In this document: positions 7,821 through 16,456 of the stretch, piece by piece
Numbering within the stretch: position 1 is the stretch's first letter
How the letters are laid out: each line of letters begins with the position of its first letter
From: Cohnella caldifontis
Lineage (GTDB): Bacteria > Bacillota > Bacilli > Paenibacillales > Paenibacillaceae
DNA length: 64,000 nt
Reading direction: 5' to 3'
NCBI RefSeq assembly: GCF_029360585.1
Contig: NZ_JAQZSJ010000001.1
Coordinates: 248,001 to 312,000, forward strand
Notes under the pieces: generated by a model
What the model was told of the DNA's origin: nothing
The model's database searches: none
The model's input: only the letters and a program-made list of their open reading frames with translations
Translations under genes and position numbers: made by a program

Positions 7821-9083
7821 TTAAGAAACTCCGGCGTAGGAATGCAGGCCGGCGATGACGAGATTGACGCCGATCAAGGTGAACAGCACGACGAGAAAAC
7901 CGATGACCGCGAGCCAAGCGGATTTGGCGCCGTGCCACCCCCGCGACAACCGAAGATGCAAGTATGCCGTATAGAACAGCCAGGTGATCAGCGCCCATAC
8001 TTCTTTCGGGTCCCAGCCCCAGAACCGGGACCAGGCGATCTGGGCCCAAATCATGGCGAAAATCAAACCGCCGAGCGTAAAAATAGGATACCCGATCGCG
8101 ATGGATCGATAGCTGATCTCGTCGAGGTCGTCCGGGTCGATGTCGGACAGGTGAGGATGGATGACCGCGCCCAGCTGTTTGCGTGCGATCAGCCTCAGCA
8201 AGCCGTATAGGATCAAACCGGAGATGATCGACCAGAGGATCGTGTTCAGCTTGCGTTCCGCATTGACTCCCTTCAACCAAGGAGGCGCGGCGAACAACGG
8301 TTTTTTCATTCCCAGGAAGGAGTCGATCTCCACGGTGTCGCTGCTATAAGGCTTCACGATGGGAGGCAGGCCATAGACCACCTGGCGTTCGGTCGTCTGC
8401 TGCTGTCCCAGGTCGTCTTCCTTCGTGATCACTTGATGGAATTCGGCCTGATAGCCGGCAGCCCGGAAGGAGAAGACCGACAGAAGGAAGCCGATGACCA
8501 TCAGGATCACGAGCAGAAACACTTCCATCCAGCGGCGGGCGCGCTTTCCCGCCTTATCCGTCCTCTTGTAATCGATGACTCGGAGCAGCTGCACGAGCGC
8601 GGCCGCGAAGCCGACGGCGAAGAACGCTTCCCCTAGCGCGGCGGTCGTGACGTGCACGCGCAGCCAGTTCGAGTTCAGCGACGGGATGAGCGGCTGAATC
8701 TCGGACGGAAACACGGAGGCATAAGCGATGATGATGACCGTCAGAGGAAGCGTAAACGCTCCGAGCAGCGCGTTCTTGTAAATCAGGTAAATGACGATGA
8801 AAGCAAGCATGATCGCCATGGCCAGCATCGTCATGAACTCGTACATGTTGCTGGTCGGGATATGGCCGCCGGCGACCCAACGCGTGACGAAGAAGGTCAC
8901 GTGCGCGGCCCAGCCCGCGGCGGCGAAACCGAAGCCGGTCCATCCCCATCTTCGGGAATGGGCGGCCGGCTCGCGGTTGCTCCATTTTTTGCCGCCGACC
9001 GCGATCATGAAAAAGATGAAGGATGCGCTGTAGATCAGCAGCGCGGCCAACAGCGCCTTCTGGCTGAAATCGAGCAAGCTCAA
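7821..9083 (-). CDS. resC: Cytochrome c biogenesis protein ResC (CcsB/CcsA family)
   Basis: A 420-residue polytopic membrane protein of the system II haem-handling complex, which delivers haem to apocytochrome c on the outer face of the membrane. The tryptophan-rich signature SRFWGWDPKEVWALITW is near residue 345, and the flanking membrane His residues typical of haem ligands are present. The family has eight or more membrane spans, which fits the hydrophobic profile. It overlaps resB by 4 bp (ATGA), so the two partner proteins are translationally coupled. Confidence 0.94.
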   Translation of the reverse strand: MSLLDFSQKALLAALLIYSASFIFFMIAVGGKKWSNREPAAHSRRWGWTGFGFAAAGWAAHVTFFVTRWVAGGHIPTSNMYEFMTMLAMAIMLAFIVIYLIYKNALLGAFTLPLTVIIIAYASVFPSEIQPLIPSLNSNWLRVHVTTAALGEAFFAVGFAAALVQLLRVIDYKRTDKAGKRARRWMEVFLLVILMVIGFLLSVFSFRAAGYQAEFHQVITKEDDLGQQQTTERQVVYGLPPIVKPYSSDTVEIDSFLGMKKPLFAAPPWLKGVNAERKLNTILWSIISGLILYGLLRLIARKQLGAVIHPHLSDIDPDDLDEISYRSIAIGYPIFTLGGLIFAMIWAQIAWSRFWGWDPKEVWALITWLFYTAYLHLRLSRGWHGAKSAWLAVIGFLVVLFTLIGVNLVIAGLHSYAGVS

Positions 9084-10753
9084 GGGGATTTCCTCCTGTT
9101 GTCGAGCGATTTGTCGGAAACCGGGAGGCCGGCCTTGGTCATGGCCGCCGCCACCTCCATGCGCAGTCCGTAGTTGTTTTTGTTCGTATGGGCGCCCAGG
9201 GACAACACGCCGTCATCGAAACGGAGCCAGATGCGGCGATGGTGCCAGTACAGGCCCATGGCGACCCCGATCATGAATATCGCGGCGCCCGTCCAAATGA
9301 ACGGCATCGCGCGGTCCACCCTGACGTTCAGGGTCGACGTATTCTCGGAGAGAACCACCCCGCTCATGGAGGGGACCCGTATGTCCAGCTTGTCCGCGAT
9401 CGCCTTGTTCAGCACGTCCTGCCGGAATTTGACCTTGTCGATCTGCTGCGGGAAATAGATGTAAGTCTCTCCGGTTTCGGGCAGGTCCGGGCCTTGGATG
9501 ATGAACACGAAGGCCGGCGCGTTCGGTTCCCGCGACTTGGTCATCGGGCGACCCTGGTCGTCCAGGCCGAAATCCATGAATTTGTCTTTTAATGTCAGAG
9601 TATAAGGACCGGCGCGATAAGTCAATGCGGGGTTCCGCATCGACAGCGTGAACGGCCCGTATTGCTCTCCCGTCTTCTTGTCGACGAGCATAGGAGAGAC
9701 GGATACGAGCTTGGGTTTCGGCGTGTAATCGTACTGGTACAGCTTGAGTCCCTTGTAGGATAACGGGTGGTTCACCCGGATGTCGTGGGTTTTCACGGGA
9801 CTCAGCACCGGATCCTTGGACGGGTCGTCGCAACTCTCCGTGCAGACGTACAGCGTCGCTTTCGTCTCGAAAAGCTTCGGCCTCTCGGTGCCCTTCAGCG
9901 TAGGCGGCAGCTCGGCGTCCGTATAATATTCGACGGTAAATTTCTCGTTTTTGACGAAATAATTCGTGCCCGGAATCTGTTCGGTTTCCCCTTCGTCCAG
10001 GCTGACGTACTGGTCCATGTTCCAAGCCGGCACGTTGCGTCCGAGCACGGCGAGCAGGAAAATGATCAGGCCGATATGGTTGATGTAAGGCCCCCAGCGG
10101 CTGAAACGGTTTTTCTCCGCCATCAGCGCGTCGCCGTCCCGCCATACTTTATAGCGCTTCCGTTTCAGCTCCTTGCCGAACGAATCGAGCCACGCTTCCT
10201 TGTTTACCGGCTCGGGACCGGAATAGGTCACCTGCTGCCGCGAAATGAACTGCATATGCTTGCGGATCTGCTGTTTGGACAGCGCGCGATACAGCGGCAG
10301 CACCCGGTCCAGGCTGCAGATCACGAGCGAGGTCCCGATCATGACGAGCAGGCCGATAAACCACCAGGACGAATACACCCTGGACAATCCGAGCGCATGG
10401 TAGACGACCCCGGCCGTTCCGTAATGCTCTTTGTAATAATCGTGGAATTCCTGATACGTCTGCAGGTTCAGAAACGTGTTTTCCTGCGGATATATCGTGC
10501 CGAGCGACGCCCCGATAAGCGTCAGGACGATCAGCCAAACGGCGACTTTGACCGAAGAGAAAAAATTCCAGACTCGGTCAAGCAGGTCCGGATTCGCTTT
10601 CTGCGAACGGCGGGCGACGCCGTCGTAGCGCATTTCGAGGGGCGTTTCCGGATTCCCGGCCCATTCTTCGGTCAGCGGCTTGCCGCAGCTTTCGCACAGC
10701 ACGGTGCCCGCATGGTTCTGATGCCCGCATTCACACTTGGTGTTCGAGAACAA
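9080..10753 (-). CDS. resB: Cytochrome c biogenesis protein ResB (Ccs1 family) with an N-terminal zinc ribbon
   Basis: A 557-residue partner of ResC in system II cytochrome c assembly. It has a pair of TM segments around residues 65-145, a large extracytoplasmic domain, and a last TM at about 500 (AIFMIGVAMGLYWHHRR). The first 25 residues form a Cys4 ribbon (C7, C9, C20, C23: KCECGHQNH then LCESCGKPL), absent from B. subtilis ResB as I know it. The start is TTG behind GGGAGG. It sits between resA and resC. Confidence 0.93.
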   Translation of the reverse strand: MFSNTKCECGHQNHAGTVLCESCGKPLTEEWAGNPETPLEMRYDGVARRSQKANPDLLDRVWNFFSSVKVAVWLIVLTLIGASLGTIYPQENTFLNLQTYQEFHDYYKEHYGTAGVVYHALGLSRVYSSWWFIGLLVMIGTSLVICSLDRVLPLYRALSKQQIRKHMQFISRQQVTYSGPEPVNKEAWLDSFGKELKRKRYKVWRDGDALMAEKNRFSRWGPYINHIGLIIFLLAVLGRNVPAWNMDQYVSLDEGETEQIPGTNYFVKNEKFTVEYYTDAELPPTLKGTERPKLFETKATLYVCTESCDDPSKDPVLSPVKTHDIRVNHPLSYKGLKLYQYDYTPKPKLVSVSPMLVDKKTGEQYGPFTLSMRNPALTYRAGPYTLTLKDKFMDFGLDDQGRPMTKSREPNAPAFVFIIQGPDLPETGETYIYFPQQIDKVKFRQDVLNKAIADKLDIRVPSMSGVVLSENTSTLNVRVDRAMPFIWTGAAIFMIGVAMGLYWHHRRIWLRFDDGVLSLGAHTNKNNYGLRMEVAAAMTKAGLPVSDKSLDNRRKSP

Positions 10754-10801
10754 AGATGCTGCCTCCCTGCCTTTCGGTTCGACGCGGTTTTCGCCGCGGG
10801 G

Positions 10802-11335
10802 TTACGATCGTCCGGCCACGAGCTTCTCGATATGGGCTTCGATCTGCTCTTCGGTGAGCGGTCCTCCGATCAGAATGGCTTCGATTTTGCCGTTCGGGTA
10901 CACGAAGAACGTCGTCGGATACTGCTTGAGCCCGAAACGTTTCTCCGTCTGCCGGTTCCGGTCGAGCAAAATCGGAAAATGGGCCCCGACCTGGCGCGCG
11001 AAGCTTTCGACGCTCAGCTTGTCCTCGCTCAGGTTGATCCCGACCAATTGGACGCCCTTGTCTTGCCACCGTTCGTAGACGTTTTGCAAGGCCGGCATTT
11101 CATCCCGGCAAGGCGGACAGAACGTCCCCCAGAAATTGATGATCAGAGGTTTGCCCGCGTATTCGGCCGAATCGTGCACGGACCCGTCCAGGCTGAGCAG
11201 CTTGAATGCAGGCGGCTCGTCGCCGGTTTTGAGGACGGCCGTCGAAGCGAACAGCGTATGTCCGACCGCATATCCGCCGATCAACAGCACGAGGAACAAG
11301 ACGATATATTGAATCGGTTTCCGATACCGCTTCAC
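10802..11335 (-). CDS. resA: Thiol-disulfide oxidoreductase ResA
   Basis: A 177-residue membrane-anchored thioredoxin-fold protein that reduces the disulfide of apocytochrome c before haem attachment. One N-terminal TM segment (about 8-28, IQYIVLFLVLLIGGY) is followed by an external domain with WGTFCPPCRDEMP (active Cys 73 and 76) and the cis-Pro loop YPTTFFV. I chose the GTG at 11335 because GGAGGTGAACG sits just upstream. The longer ATG start at 11368 has no such site. It is the first gene of the res operon. Confidence 0.94.
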   Translation of the reverse strand: MKRYRKPIQYIVLFLVLLIGGYAVGHTLFASTAVLKTGDEPPAFKLLSLDGSVHDSAEYAGKPLIINFWGTFCPPCRDEMPALQNVYERWQDKGVQLVGINLSEDKLSVESFARQVGAHFPILLDRNRQTEKRFGLKQYPTTFFVYPNGKIEAILIGGPLTEEQIEAHIEKLVAGRS

Positions 11336-11476
11336 GAGACGTTCACCTCCTGGCTCCATTCTCTTCATTATAACGAAAATACCGGGGGCACGGGCAATGG
11401 AACCCGGCCTCCGGTTTTGAACATTGTGTGACCAAGCGAACGCCCAGGGCAGCGCCGCTTGGTCCTATGCCGAAGC

Positions 11477-12244
11477 TTATTCCGCTTCGTCGTGGCTGTC
11501 TTCCGCGGATGCGTCATCGACGATGCCCTCGGCCGCATCCCGCAGCTTGCGGATTTCTTCCGCGTTCAGCTTGCGGTATTTGCCCCGCTGCAGGCCGCCC
11601 AGCGTAATGCCTCCGAACGAGATCCGTTTGAGCCGGGTGACGGGATGATGGATCGCGTCGAACATCCGGCGGACCTGGCGGTTGCGGCCTTCGCGGATCG
11701 TGATCGAAATCGTGGCGAATTTGCCGTCCGGATCGACGTCGTGGTACTCCGCTTCGGCCGGGGCCGTCATGCCGTCCTCCAGCTTGATCCCCTTTTTCAG
11801 CTTCTCCAGGTCGTTGCCGTGCGGAACCCGCTCGACGGTCGCCAGGTACGTTTTCGGGACGTGGTGCTTCGGATGGGTCAGCTTGTGGGCCAGATCCCCG
11901 TCGTTCGTCAGCAGCAGCAGCCCTTCGGAATCGTAGTCGAGCCTGCCCACGGGATATACCCGTTCCTTGATTCCCTTCAAGTAATCGCGGACGGTGGACC
12001 TTCCTTTCGGGTCGTCCATCGTCGTAATGACGCCTTTCGGCTTGTGGAACAGCAAATACAGCTTCTGCTCGCGCCGGATCGGCCGCCCGGATACCGTAAT
12101 GACGTCTTGGTAAGGGTCGGCTTTGGCTCCTAGCTCCGTCACGACCTTATCGTTGACGGCGACTTTGCCTTCGCGGATCAGTTCCTCGCATTTGCGGCGG
12201 GACGCCACGCCGGCATTCGCCAATATTTTCTGCAGTCGTTCCAA
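11477..12244 (-). CDS. rluB: 23S rRNA pseudouridine synthase RluB
   Basis: A 255-residue enzyme. An N-terminal S4 RNA-binding domain (MERLQKILANAGVASRRKCE, residues 1-60) is followed by the RsuA/RluB catalytic domain, with catalytic Asp 103 in GRLDYDSEGLLLLTN and the later motif EGRNRQVRRMFDA. It converts a uridine of 23S rRNA to pseudouridine. I prefer the TTG at 12244, which matches the family N-terminus and lies 8 nt after AGGTGA. GTG at 12256 is also possible. As in B. subtilis it lies between spmB and resA. The C-terminus is acidic. Confidence 0.92.
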   Translation of the reverse strand: MERLQKILANAGVASRRKCEELIREGKVAVNDKVVTELGAKADPYQDVITVSGRPIRREQKLYLLFHKPKGVITTMDDPKGRSTVRDYLKGIKERVYPVGRLDYDSEGLLLLTNDGDLAHKLTHPKHHVPKTYLATVERVPHGNDLEKLKKGIKLEDGMTAPAEAEYHDVDPDGKFATISITIREGRNRQVRRMFDAIHHPVTRLKRISFGGITLGGLQRGKYRKLNAEEIRKLRDAAEGIVDDASAEDSHDEAE

Positions 12245-12314
12245 AGGGACGTTCACCTCATCCCCATCATACCCTCTTTTCCAGGGATTGTACAATCAGG
12301 GCCGTACCTTCGGT

Positions 12315-12854
12315 TCACATCGCGCCGAACATCAGCCAGCATGCCGCCACCGCCGCGAAAAACCCGACAAGGTCGGAAAACAGCCCGACCTTGAGCGCAT
12401 AGCGGGCGTTGCGGATGCCGACCGCCCCGAAGTATACCGTGAGCACGTACAGCGTCGTATCCGTGCTTCCTTGGATGGTTGCCGCGACCTTCGCGGCGAA
12501 CGTATCCGGCCCCTGGGTTTTGATCAGATCGGAGACGAACGCCAGAGACCCCGCGCCGGTAATCGGCCGAAGCAAGGCCAGCGGAAGCACTTCGGAGGGT
12601 ACGCCGATCGCCTCCAGCAGCGGCCGTGCCAGGCCGATCAGCGCGTCGAGCGCGCCCGATGCGCGGAACATGCCGATGGCGGTCATCATGCCGACCAGGT
12701 GCGGGATGATGGCTACCGCGGTCTGGAAGCCGTCTTTCGCCCCGTCGATGAACGTCTCGTAGACGGGTACTTTCTTTAATGCGGCATACAGCGGAATAAA
12801 CGCGATCAGCATCGGGATCGTCCATGCGGAAATTCTCTCGATCCAGATCGTCAT
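12315..12854 (-). CDS. spmB: Spore maturation protein B
   Basis: A 179-residue membrane protein of the nucleoside-recognition/gate domain family. It starts MTIWIERISAW and contains the gate-family segment PLALLRPITGAGSLAFVSDL. With SpmA it affects spore core dehydration and heat resistance. The start codon overlaps the spmA stop by 4 bp (ATGA at 12851-12854). A longer reading frame in this register (up to 13571) is antiparallel noise from spmA. The pair lies between dacB and rluB, exactly as in B. subtilis. The last TM segment ends at the C-terminus (CWLMFGAM). Confidence 0.95.
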   Translation of the reverse strand: MTIWIERISAWTIPMLIAFIPLYAALKKVPVYETFIDGAKDGFQTAVAIIPHLVGMMTAIGMFRASGALDALIGLARPLLEAIGVPSEVLPLALLRPITGAGSLAFVSDLIKTQGPDTFAAKVAATIQGSTDTTLYVLTVYFGAVGIRNARYALKVGLFSDLVGFFAAVAACWLMFGAM

Positions 12855-13519
12855 AGCGCCGCGCTTCCTTCTCCGCCGGCAGGATCTGCGGGCGCGATAC
12901 CTTTTCTCTTGGCGGAAGGCAGGGCCGGAGGCGGATCGCTCGGCCGACTGCGGCTTCGGTACCAGCGGTCGGCCAACAGCGCCGCCGCCGTCGCGACCGC
13001 CGTGGCGAGCAGCGTCGTGCCGACGATGTCCGCCGGATGGGCCGAACCGAAATTCATCCGAATGGCGATCATCGTCGTCGGAACTAGCGTAATGCTCGCC
13101 GTATTCAGCGCCAGCAGCGTGCACATGGCCGGCGTGGCGACGTGCGGCTCCGGATTCAATTTCTGCAGCTCCTGCATGGCCCGGATGCCCATCGGCGTGG
13201 CGGCGTTGCCGAGCCCGAGCAGGTTGGCGCTCATGTTGGACAGGATATAACCCATCGCGGGATGGTCCGAAGGTACGTCCGGAAACATCCGGCGGACGAC
13301 CGGCGCCAGCAAGCGGGACAAGAAGGAGACGAGACCCGCGTTTTCCGCGATTTTCATGAGCCCCATCCAGAATACGAGGATGCTGATCAGTCCGAGGCAG
13401 ACCGTCACGCCGGTCTGCGCGCCGCCGAAGGCCGCTTCGGCCACTTGCTCGAGCCTGCCGTTGGCGGCGCCGCAAATGACGCTGACCACGATCATGCCGA
13501 GCCAGATCCAGTTCACCAT
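12851..13519 (-). CDS. spmA: Spore maturation protein A
   Basis: A 222-residue membrane protein, the partner of SpmB. Several TM segments are visible, with the conserved NMSANLLGLGNAATPMGIRAM stretch (split here as NMSANLLGLGN and AATPMGIRAM) and NTASITLVPTTMIAIR. It is involved in spore dehydration, and these proteins resemble halves of nucleoside transporters. The C-terminal 45 residues are Pro/Lys/Gly-rich and unlike the rest, so may be a species-specific tail. It starts 48 bp after dacB and overlaps spmB by 4 bp. Confidence 0.94.
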   Translation of the reverse strand: MVNWIWLGMIVVSVICGAANGRLEQVAEAAFGGAQTGVTVCLGLISILVFWMGLMKIAENAGLVSFLSRLLAPVVRRMFPDVPSDHPAMGYILSNMSANLLGLGNAATPMGIRAMQELQKLNPEPHVATPAMCTLLALNTASITLVPTTMIAIRMNFGSAHPADIVGTTLLATAVATAAALLADRWYRSRSRPSDPPPALPSAKRKGIAPADPAGGEGSAAL

Positions 13520-13567
13520 CCCGGTCCCCCCTCTCCCCTGATTCGTTTGACCGAGTATCCGATTTTC

Positions 13568-14776
13568 TCAACCGAACAGCAAAGCGCGAAGCGATTTGCG
13601 GAAGGCATCCGGGAAAGACGTTGCGGCGGATCGGCGAGAGGTTCCCGCCTCGGCATCGCTTTGAGCATCCGATGACGTTCCCTGCTTGCCGTTATCCATA
13701 CGAGGCATAAACCGATCGACAAGCGGCACGCTTCCGATGACCTGGTCGTCCAGGATAAACCGCAGCTGCCCGCGGCTGCCGAACGAATAAGCCGGCGATT
13801 CGGTCCGCAGAGGGACGAGCTTGATCCGCAGCCGATCGCGTTCCCCGTCGCTGAACGGATACGAGAAGGAGGCGGATGCCGCGTACGGATAACCGGCGAT
13901 CGGTTCTCCTTTCCGCACGACCTCCTGCAGACGGAAATACCGGAAGCCGTAATCGAGCAGGCTGCGGTGATCCGCCCAGTCGTCGCCGTCGTTCAGCGTC
14001 ACCGCGGCCAACTGCTGGCCGTTCCGGGTGGCGGAAGTGACGAGGGTGCGGAGCGCCTGCTTCGTGTAGCCCGTCTTTACGCCGTCCGCGCCCTCGTACA
14101 TCGTCAGCATTTTGTTTTTGTTCACCCATTTGTAATCCCACGGTTCGTTCGGGTTCGGGGCCGTTCGGACGCGTGTCTTCACGATTTTGGCGAACACCGG
14201 GTTCCGCAGCGCATACGCGCTCAGCTTGGCCAAGTCGTTGGCCGACATGTAGTGCCCTTCTTGGTCCAGCCCGTGCGGATTGGCGAAATGGCTGCGGCTT
14301 AAGCCGAGCTCCTCCGCTTTCTTGTTCATCAGATAAACGAATCCGCCCAGGGATCCGCCCACATGCTCGGCGACCGCCACCGCGGCGTCGTTGCCGGAAC
14401 GCAGCATCAAGCCGTAAAGCAAATCGAGCAGGGAAATTTTCTGCCCGGCCTTCAAATACAGAGAGGAGCCTTCCACGCCGGCGGCGCGCGAACTGACGGT
14501 TACCGTATCGTTCAAGTTGCCGTGCTCGATCGCGACGATCGCCGTCATGATCTTGGTCAGGCTCGCGATTTTCATGGGCTCGTCCCCCCGTTGGGAAAAG
14601 AGGATTCTCCCCGAGGTTACGTCGATCAGCGAGGCCGCTTTGGCGTGATTGCCCGGCGGAGGCGGCAGCTTCGTCCGTCCAGCCGAATCGGCGGCTCCGG
14701 CAGCCGAAAACCATATCGCCAACGCGGCCAAAACGGCCGTCCAGCGTCGCAGTATTGCCAATTCCGCAGTATTCAA
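13568..14776 (-). CDS. dacB: D-alanyl-D-alanine carboxypeptidase, spore cortex type (PBP5*)
   Basis: A 402-residue penicillin-binding protein that trims peptide side chains and so limits cross-linking in the spore cortex. There is a signal sequence (about 12-30, WTAVLAALAIWFSAAGAADS). The SxxK motif is SLTK (Ser 72, Lys 75), SxN is SGN (127-129) and the third motif is KTG (234-236). The C-terminal Ser/Arg-rich region is non-catalytic. The TTG start follows AAGGAGGATCAAGC. The operon with spmA and spmB and a sigma-E-like promoter upstream support mother-cell expression. Confidence 0.93.
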   Translation of the reverse strand: MNTAELAILRRWTAVLAALAIWFSAAGAADSAGRTKLPPPPGNHAKAASLIDVTSGRILFSQRGDEPMKIASLTKIMTAIVAIEHGNLNDTVTVSSRAAGVEGSSLYLKAGQKISLLDLLYGLMLRSGNDAAVAVAEHVGGSLGGFVYLMNKKAEELGLSRSHFANPHGLDQEGHYMSANDLAKLSAYALRNPVFAKIVKTRVRTAPNPNEPWDYKWVNKNKMLTMYEGADGVKTGYTKQALRTLVTSATRNGQQLAAVTLNDGDDWADHRSLLDYGFRYFRLQEVVRKGEPIAGYPYAASASFSYPFSDGERDRLRIKLVPLRTESPAYSFGSRGQLRFILDDQVIGSVPLVDRFMPRMDNGKQGTSSDAQSDAEAGTSRRSAATSFPDAFRKSLRALLFG

Positions 14777-14815
14777 GCTTGATCCTCCTTGTCCAAAACC
14801 CGCGGCTTTCGATTC

Positions 14816-14844
14816 AATATATGTAGGCGTGTCCTAAAGTATGA
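14816..14844 (-). promoter_or_regulatory. Candidate sigma-E promoter of dacB-spmA-spmB
   Basis: Read on the minus strand: TCATACTT (14844-14837), 13 bp, CATATATT (14823-14816). The sigma-E consensus is roughly KMATATT, 13-15 bp, CATACAnT. The dacB TTG is 40 bp downstream. This is an eyeball match only, but it fits the known mother-cell control of this operon in B. subtilis. Confidence 0.45.
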
Positions 14845-14876
14845 AAGATCACCGGGTATACCGCTGATCGGAAACG

Positions 14877-14907
14877 GGAAAAAACCGGCGATTCGCCGGT
14901 TTTTTCC
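14877..14907. terminator. Bidirectional terminator after ytfJ
   Basis: CCGGCGA (14885-14891) and TCGCCGG (14893-14899) form a perfect stem flanked by an A run and a T run (AAAAAA / TTTTTT), so it works on both strands. It lies 20 bp after the ytfJ stop. Confidence 0.9.
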
Positions 14908-14925
14908 ATTGCTCCAATGCGGTTT

Positions 14926-15594
14926 TCAGTTCAAATCTTTGTGGTCCGTCGGTTTGGGCGCGACCGGTACGGTGTTCGTCGAGGCCCCCGCCGCCGTGCC
15001 GCCTTTGGCCGGGCTTGCCATGCCGCCCGCCGCCGTGCCGCCATGGGCTTGGCTTGCCATGCCGCCCGCCGGGATGCTGCTCTGCGCCATGGAGCTGCCG
15101 GACATCGTCCCGCCGGTCATCGTCCCGCCGGTCATCCCGGCGCTCGACATTCCGGACAAAGCCCCTCCGGACATGCCCATTTGCGCTCCTCCGCCTTGGA
15201 ACATCATGCGGACTTTATCGACCCATTGCGGAGCGGATTCGATCAGACGCTCGAAAATATGCGTCTGGTTGTCGAGCGGCACCACCTTGACACCTTGGGT
15301 GCCGACCACGAGGAAGGCGATCGGCGTAATCGACACGCCGCCGCCGCTGCCGCCGCCGAAAGGCAGCTGCACCGAAGCGTTATGCGGGGTCGAAGCGCCG
15401 CCGTTCTTTTGAGCCTCTTCCGCCGAAAATTCGGATCCTCCTGCCGCGAAACCGAAGCCGACCCGGCTGATCGGGATAATGACGCTGCCGTCCGGCGTTT
15501 CGACCGGTTCTCCGACGATCGTGTTGACGTCGACCATTTCCTTGATGTTTTCCATGGCCGTTTGCATAAGGCCGTTGATCGGATGCTCGGACAT
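14926..15594 (-). CDS. ytfJ: GerW-family sporulation protein YtfJ
   Basis: A 222-residue protein. The first 125 residues are the YtfJ/GerW domain: EHPINGLMQTAMENIKEMVD, then VNTIVGEPVETPDG, GFGFAAGGSEF and a Gly-rich FGGGSGGGVSITP. These are spore proteins needed for normal germination in B. subtilis. The C-terminal 90 residues are a low-complexity Gly/Met/Ala/Ser tail with short repeats (GGTMTGGTMSG, GGTAAGGMASPAKGGTAAG), much longer than in B. subtilis. AAAGGAGG precedes the ATG. A palindromic leader element lies directly upstream. In this genome the gene sits with ytfI inside the scp-dacB block. Confidence 0.92.
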   Translation of the reverse strand: MSEHPINGLMQTAMENIKEMVDVNTIVGEPVETPDGSVIIPISRVGFGFAAGGSEFSAEEAQKNGGASTPHNASVQLPFGGGSGGGVSITPIAFLVVGTQGVKVVPLDNQTHIFERLIESAPQWVDKVRMMFQGGGAQMGMSGGALSGMSSAGMTGGTMTGGTMSGSSMAQSSIPAGGMASQAHGGTAAGGMASPAKGGTAAGASTNTVPVAPKPTDHKDLN

Positions 15595-15605
15595 CTCCGT
15601 ATTTC

Positions 15606-15644
15606 CTCCTTTAATAGGGAGTTTGACGAAGTCAAACCCTCTCC
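15606..15644 (-). repeat. Leader hairpin element, copy 1 (before ytfJ)
   Basis: On the minus strand: GTTTGAC-TTC-GTCAAAC hairpin followed by TCCCTATTAAAGGAG, which includes the ytfJ ribosome binding site. The first 22 bp (plus strand from 15606) are identical to a copy at 45018 before gpx. The loop is the reverse complement in the two copies. See findings. Confidence 0.75.
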
Positions 15645-15760
15645 GCTTGTGTATTGTTGTCGGAAGTAGAATGCCCGAAAGGGGGCGAAGTTAAGCAGGA
15701 AAACAAAAAGAACACCCCGTGCCTCCGCAGGCCCGAAATGTTCCTTTTGGTCATGTCTCG

Positions 15761-16456
15761 TCAGGTTGCTCCGGCGCTCTTCGGGTTTGCCAGCCAACGC
15801 TTCCAGCTGCGGATGGCCGGGCGGAGCCGGACGACCCGCGTGCCGAGTCCGATCATCGACCAGATCACCGTTCCGAGACGGACGCGGAAGTCGGCCTCCC
15901 AGACGACCGAAAACTCGCTGCGGTTATAAACCGGCTCTACCGCGCCATGCGGCCTCGTTCTGAGCGTGAACGTCCGGCCCGCGAAAGCGATCGCGGCGCC
16001 GTATAAGGACCAAAGCAGTCCGCTGATAATGGCGGTGGATGGGGCATCGCCCGTACCGATCCGCAAGTCGAGGCGGAACCGGGTGCATTCGACCTTCTTC
16101 AGCGTGCGGCCCATCCATTCGCGGAAACCGCGCGTCGCTTCAAGGACGCCCCGGTATCCTTGCCACTTGTTCCGCAGCGCTTCGATGCCGAGCGGAATAT
16201 CCGCGGCGCCGCGATTGGGCTGTCCCGCGACTTGCATCGTCGTTTCTCGCCGGATCAGCACCTTCTGGCCTCGGATCAAAATCGCCGGAACGACCGCCCG
16301 GAACCGGACCAACCCGTACAACGCTTTGACGATGACGATCAGTTGATCCAGCTTCCCGCTTTTGGAATAACGCACCCGGATCCGCACCGGAGACGCGATC
16401 GCGGCGATGACCGCAACCGCCGCGGCGCAAAGTGCTGCCCACCACCAAAAGGCCAT
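15761..16456 (-). CDS. ytfI: DUF2953 protein YtfI
   Basis: A 231-residue protein. It starts with one TM segment (MAFWWWAALCAAAVAVIAAI, residues 1-20), followed by a mainly beta domain (VRIRVRYSKSGKLDQLIVIV, ALYGLVRFRAVVP) typical of DUF2953, and late segments that include GAIAFAGRTFTLRT. The function is unknown. In B. subtilis it is paired with ytfJ, and here it lies immediately upstream. I chose the ATG at 16456, preceded by GGCGGGGAAGGT. The ATG at 16507 has no binding site. The start codon lies in the arm of a 16-bp hairpin, which may regulate translation. Confidence 0.85.
   Translation of the reverse strand: MAFWWWAALCAAAVAVIAAIASPVRIRVRYSKSGKLDQLIVIVKALYGLVRFRAVVPAILIRGQKVLIRRETTMQVAGQPNRGAADIPLGIEALRNKWQGYRGVLEATRGFREWMGRTLKKVECTRFRLDLRIGTGDAPSTAIISGLLWSLYGAAIAFAGRTFTLRTRPHGAVEPVYNRSEFSVVWEADFRVRLGTVIWSMIGLGTRVVRLRPAIRSWKRWLANPKSAGAT

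Noticed and set aside
12315-13571. 418-codon reading of spmB extended through spmA
   Set aside because: The first 240 codons are an out-of-frame shadow of spmA. The true start is the ATGA overlap at 12854.
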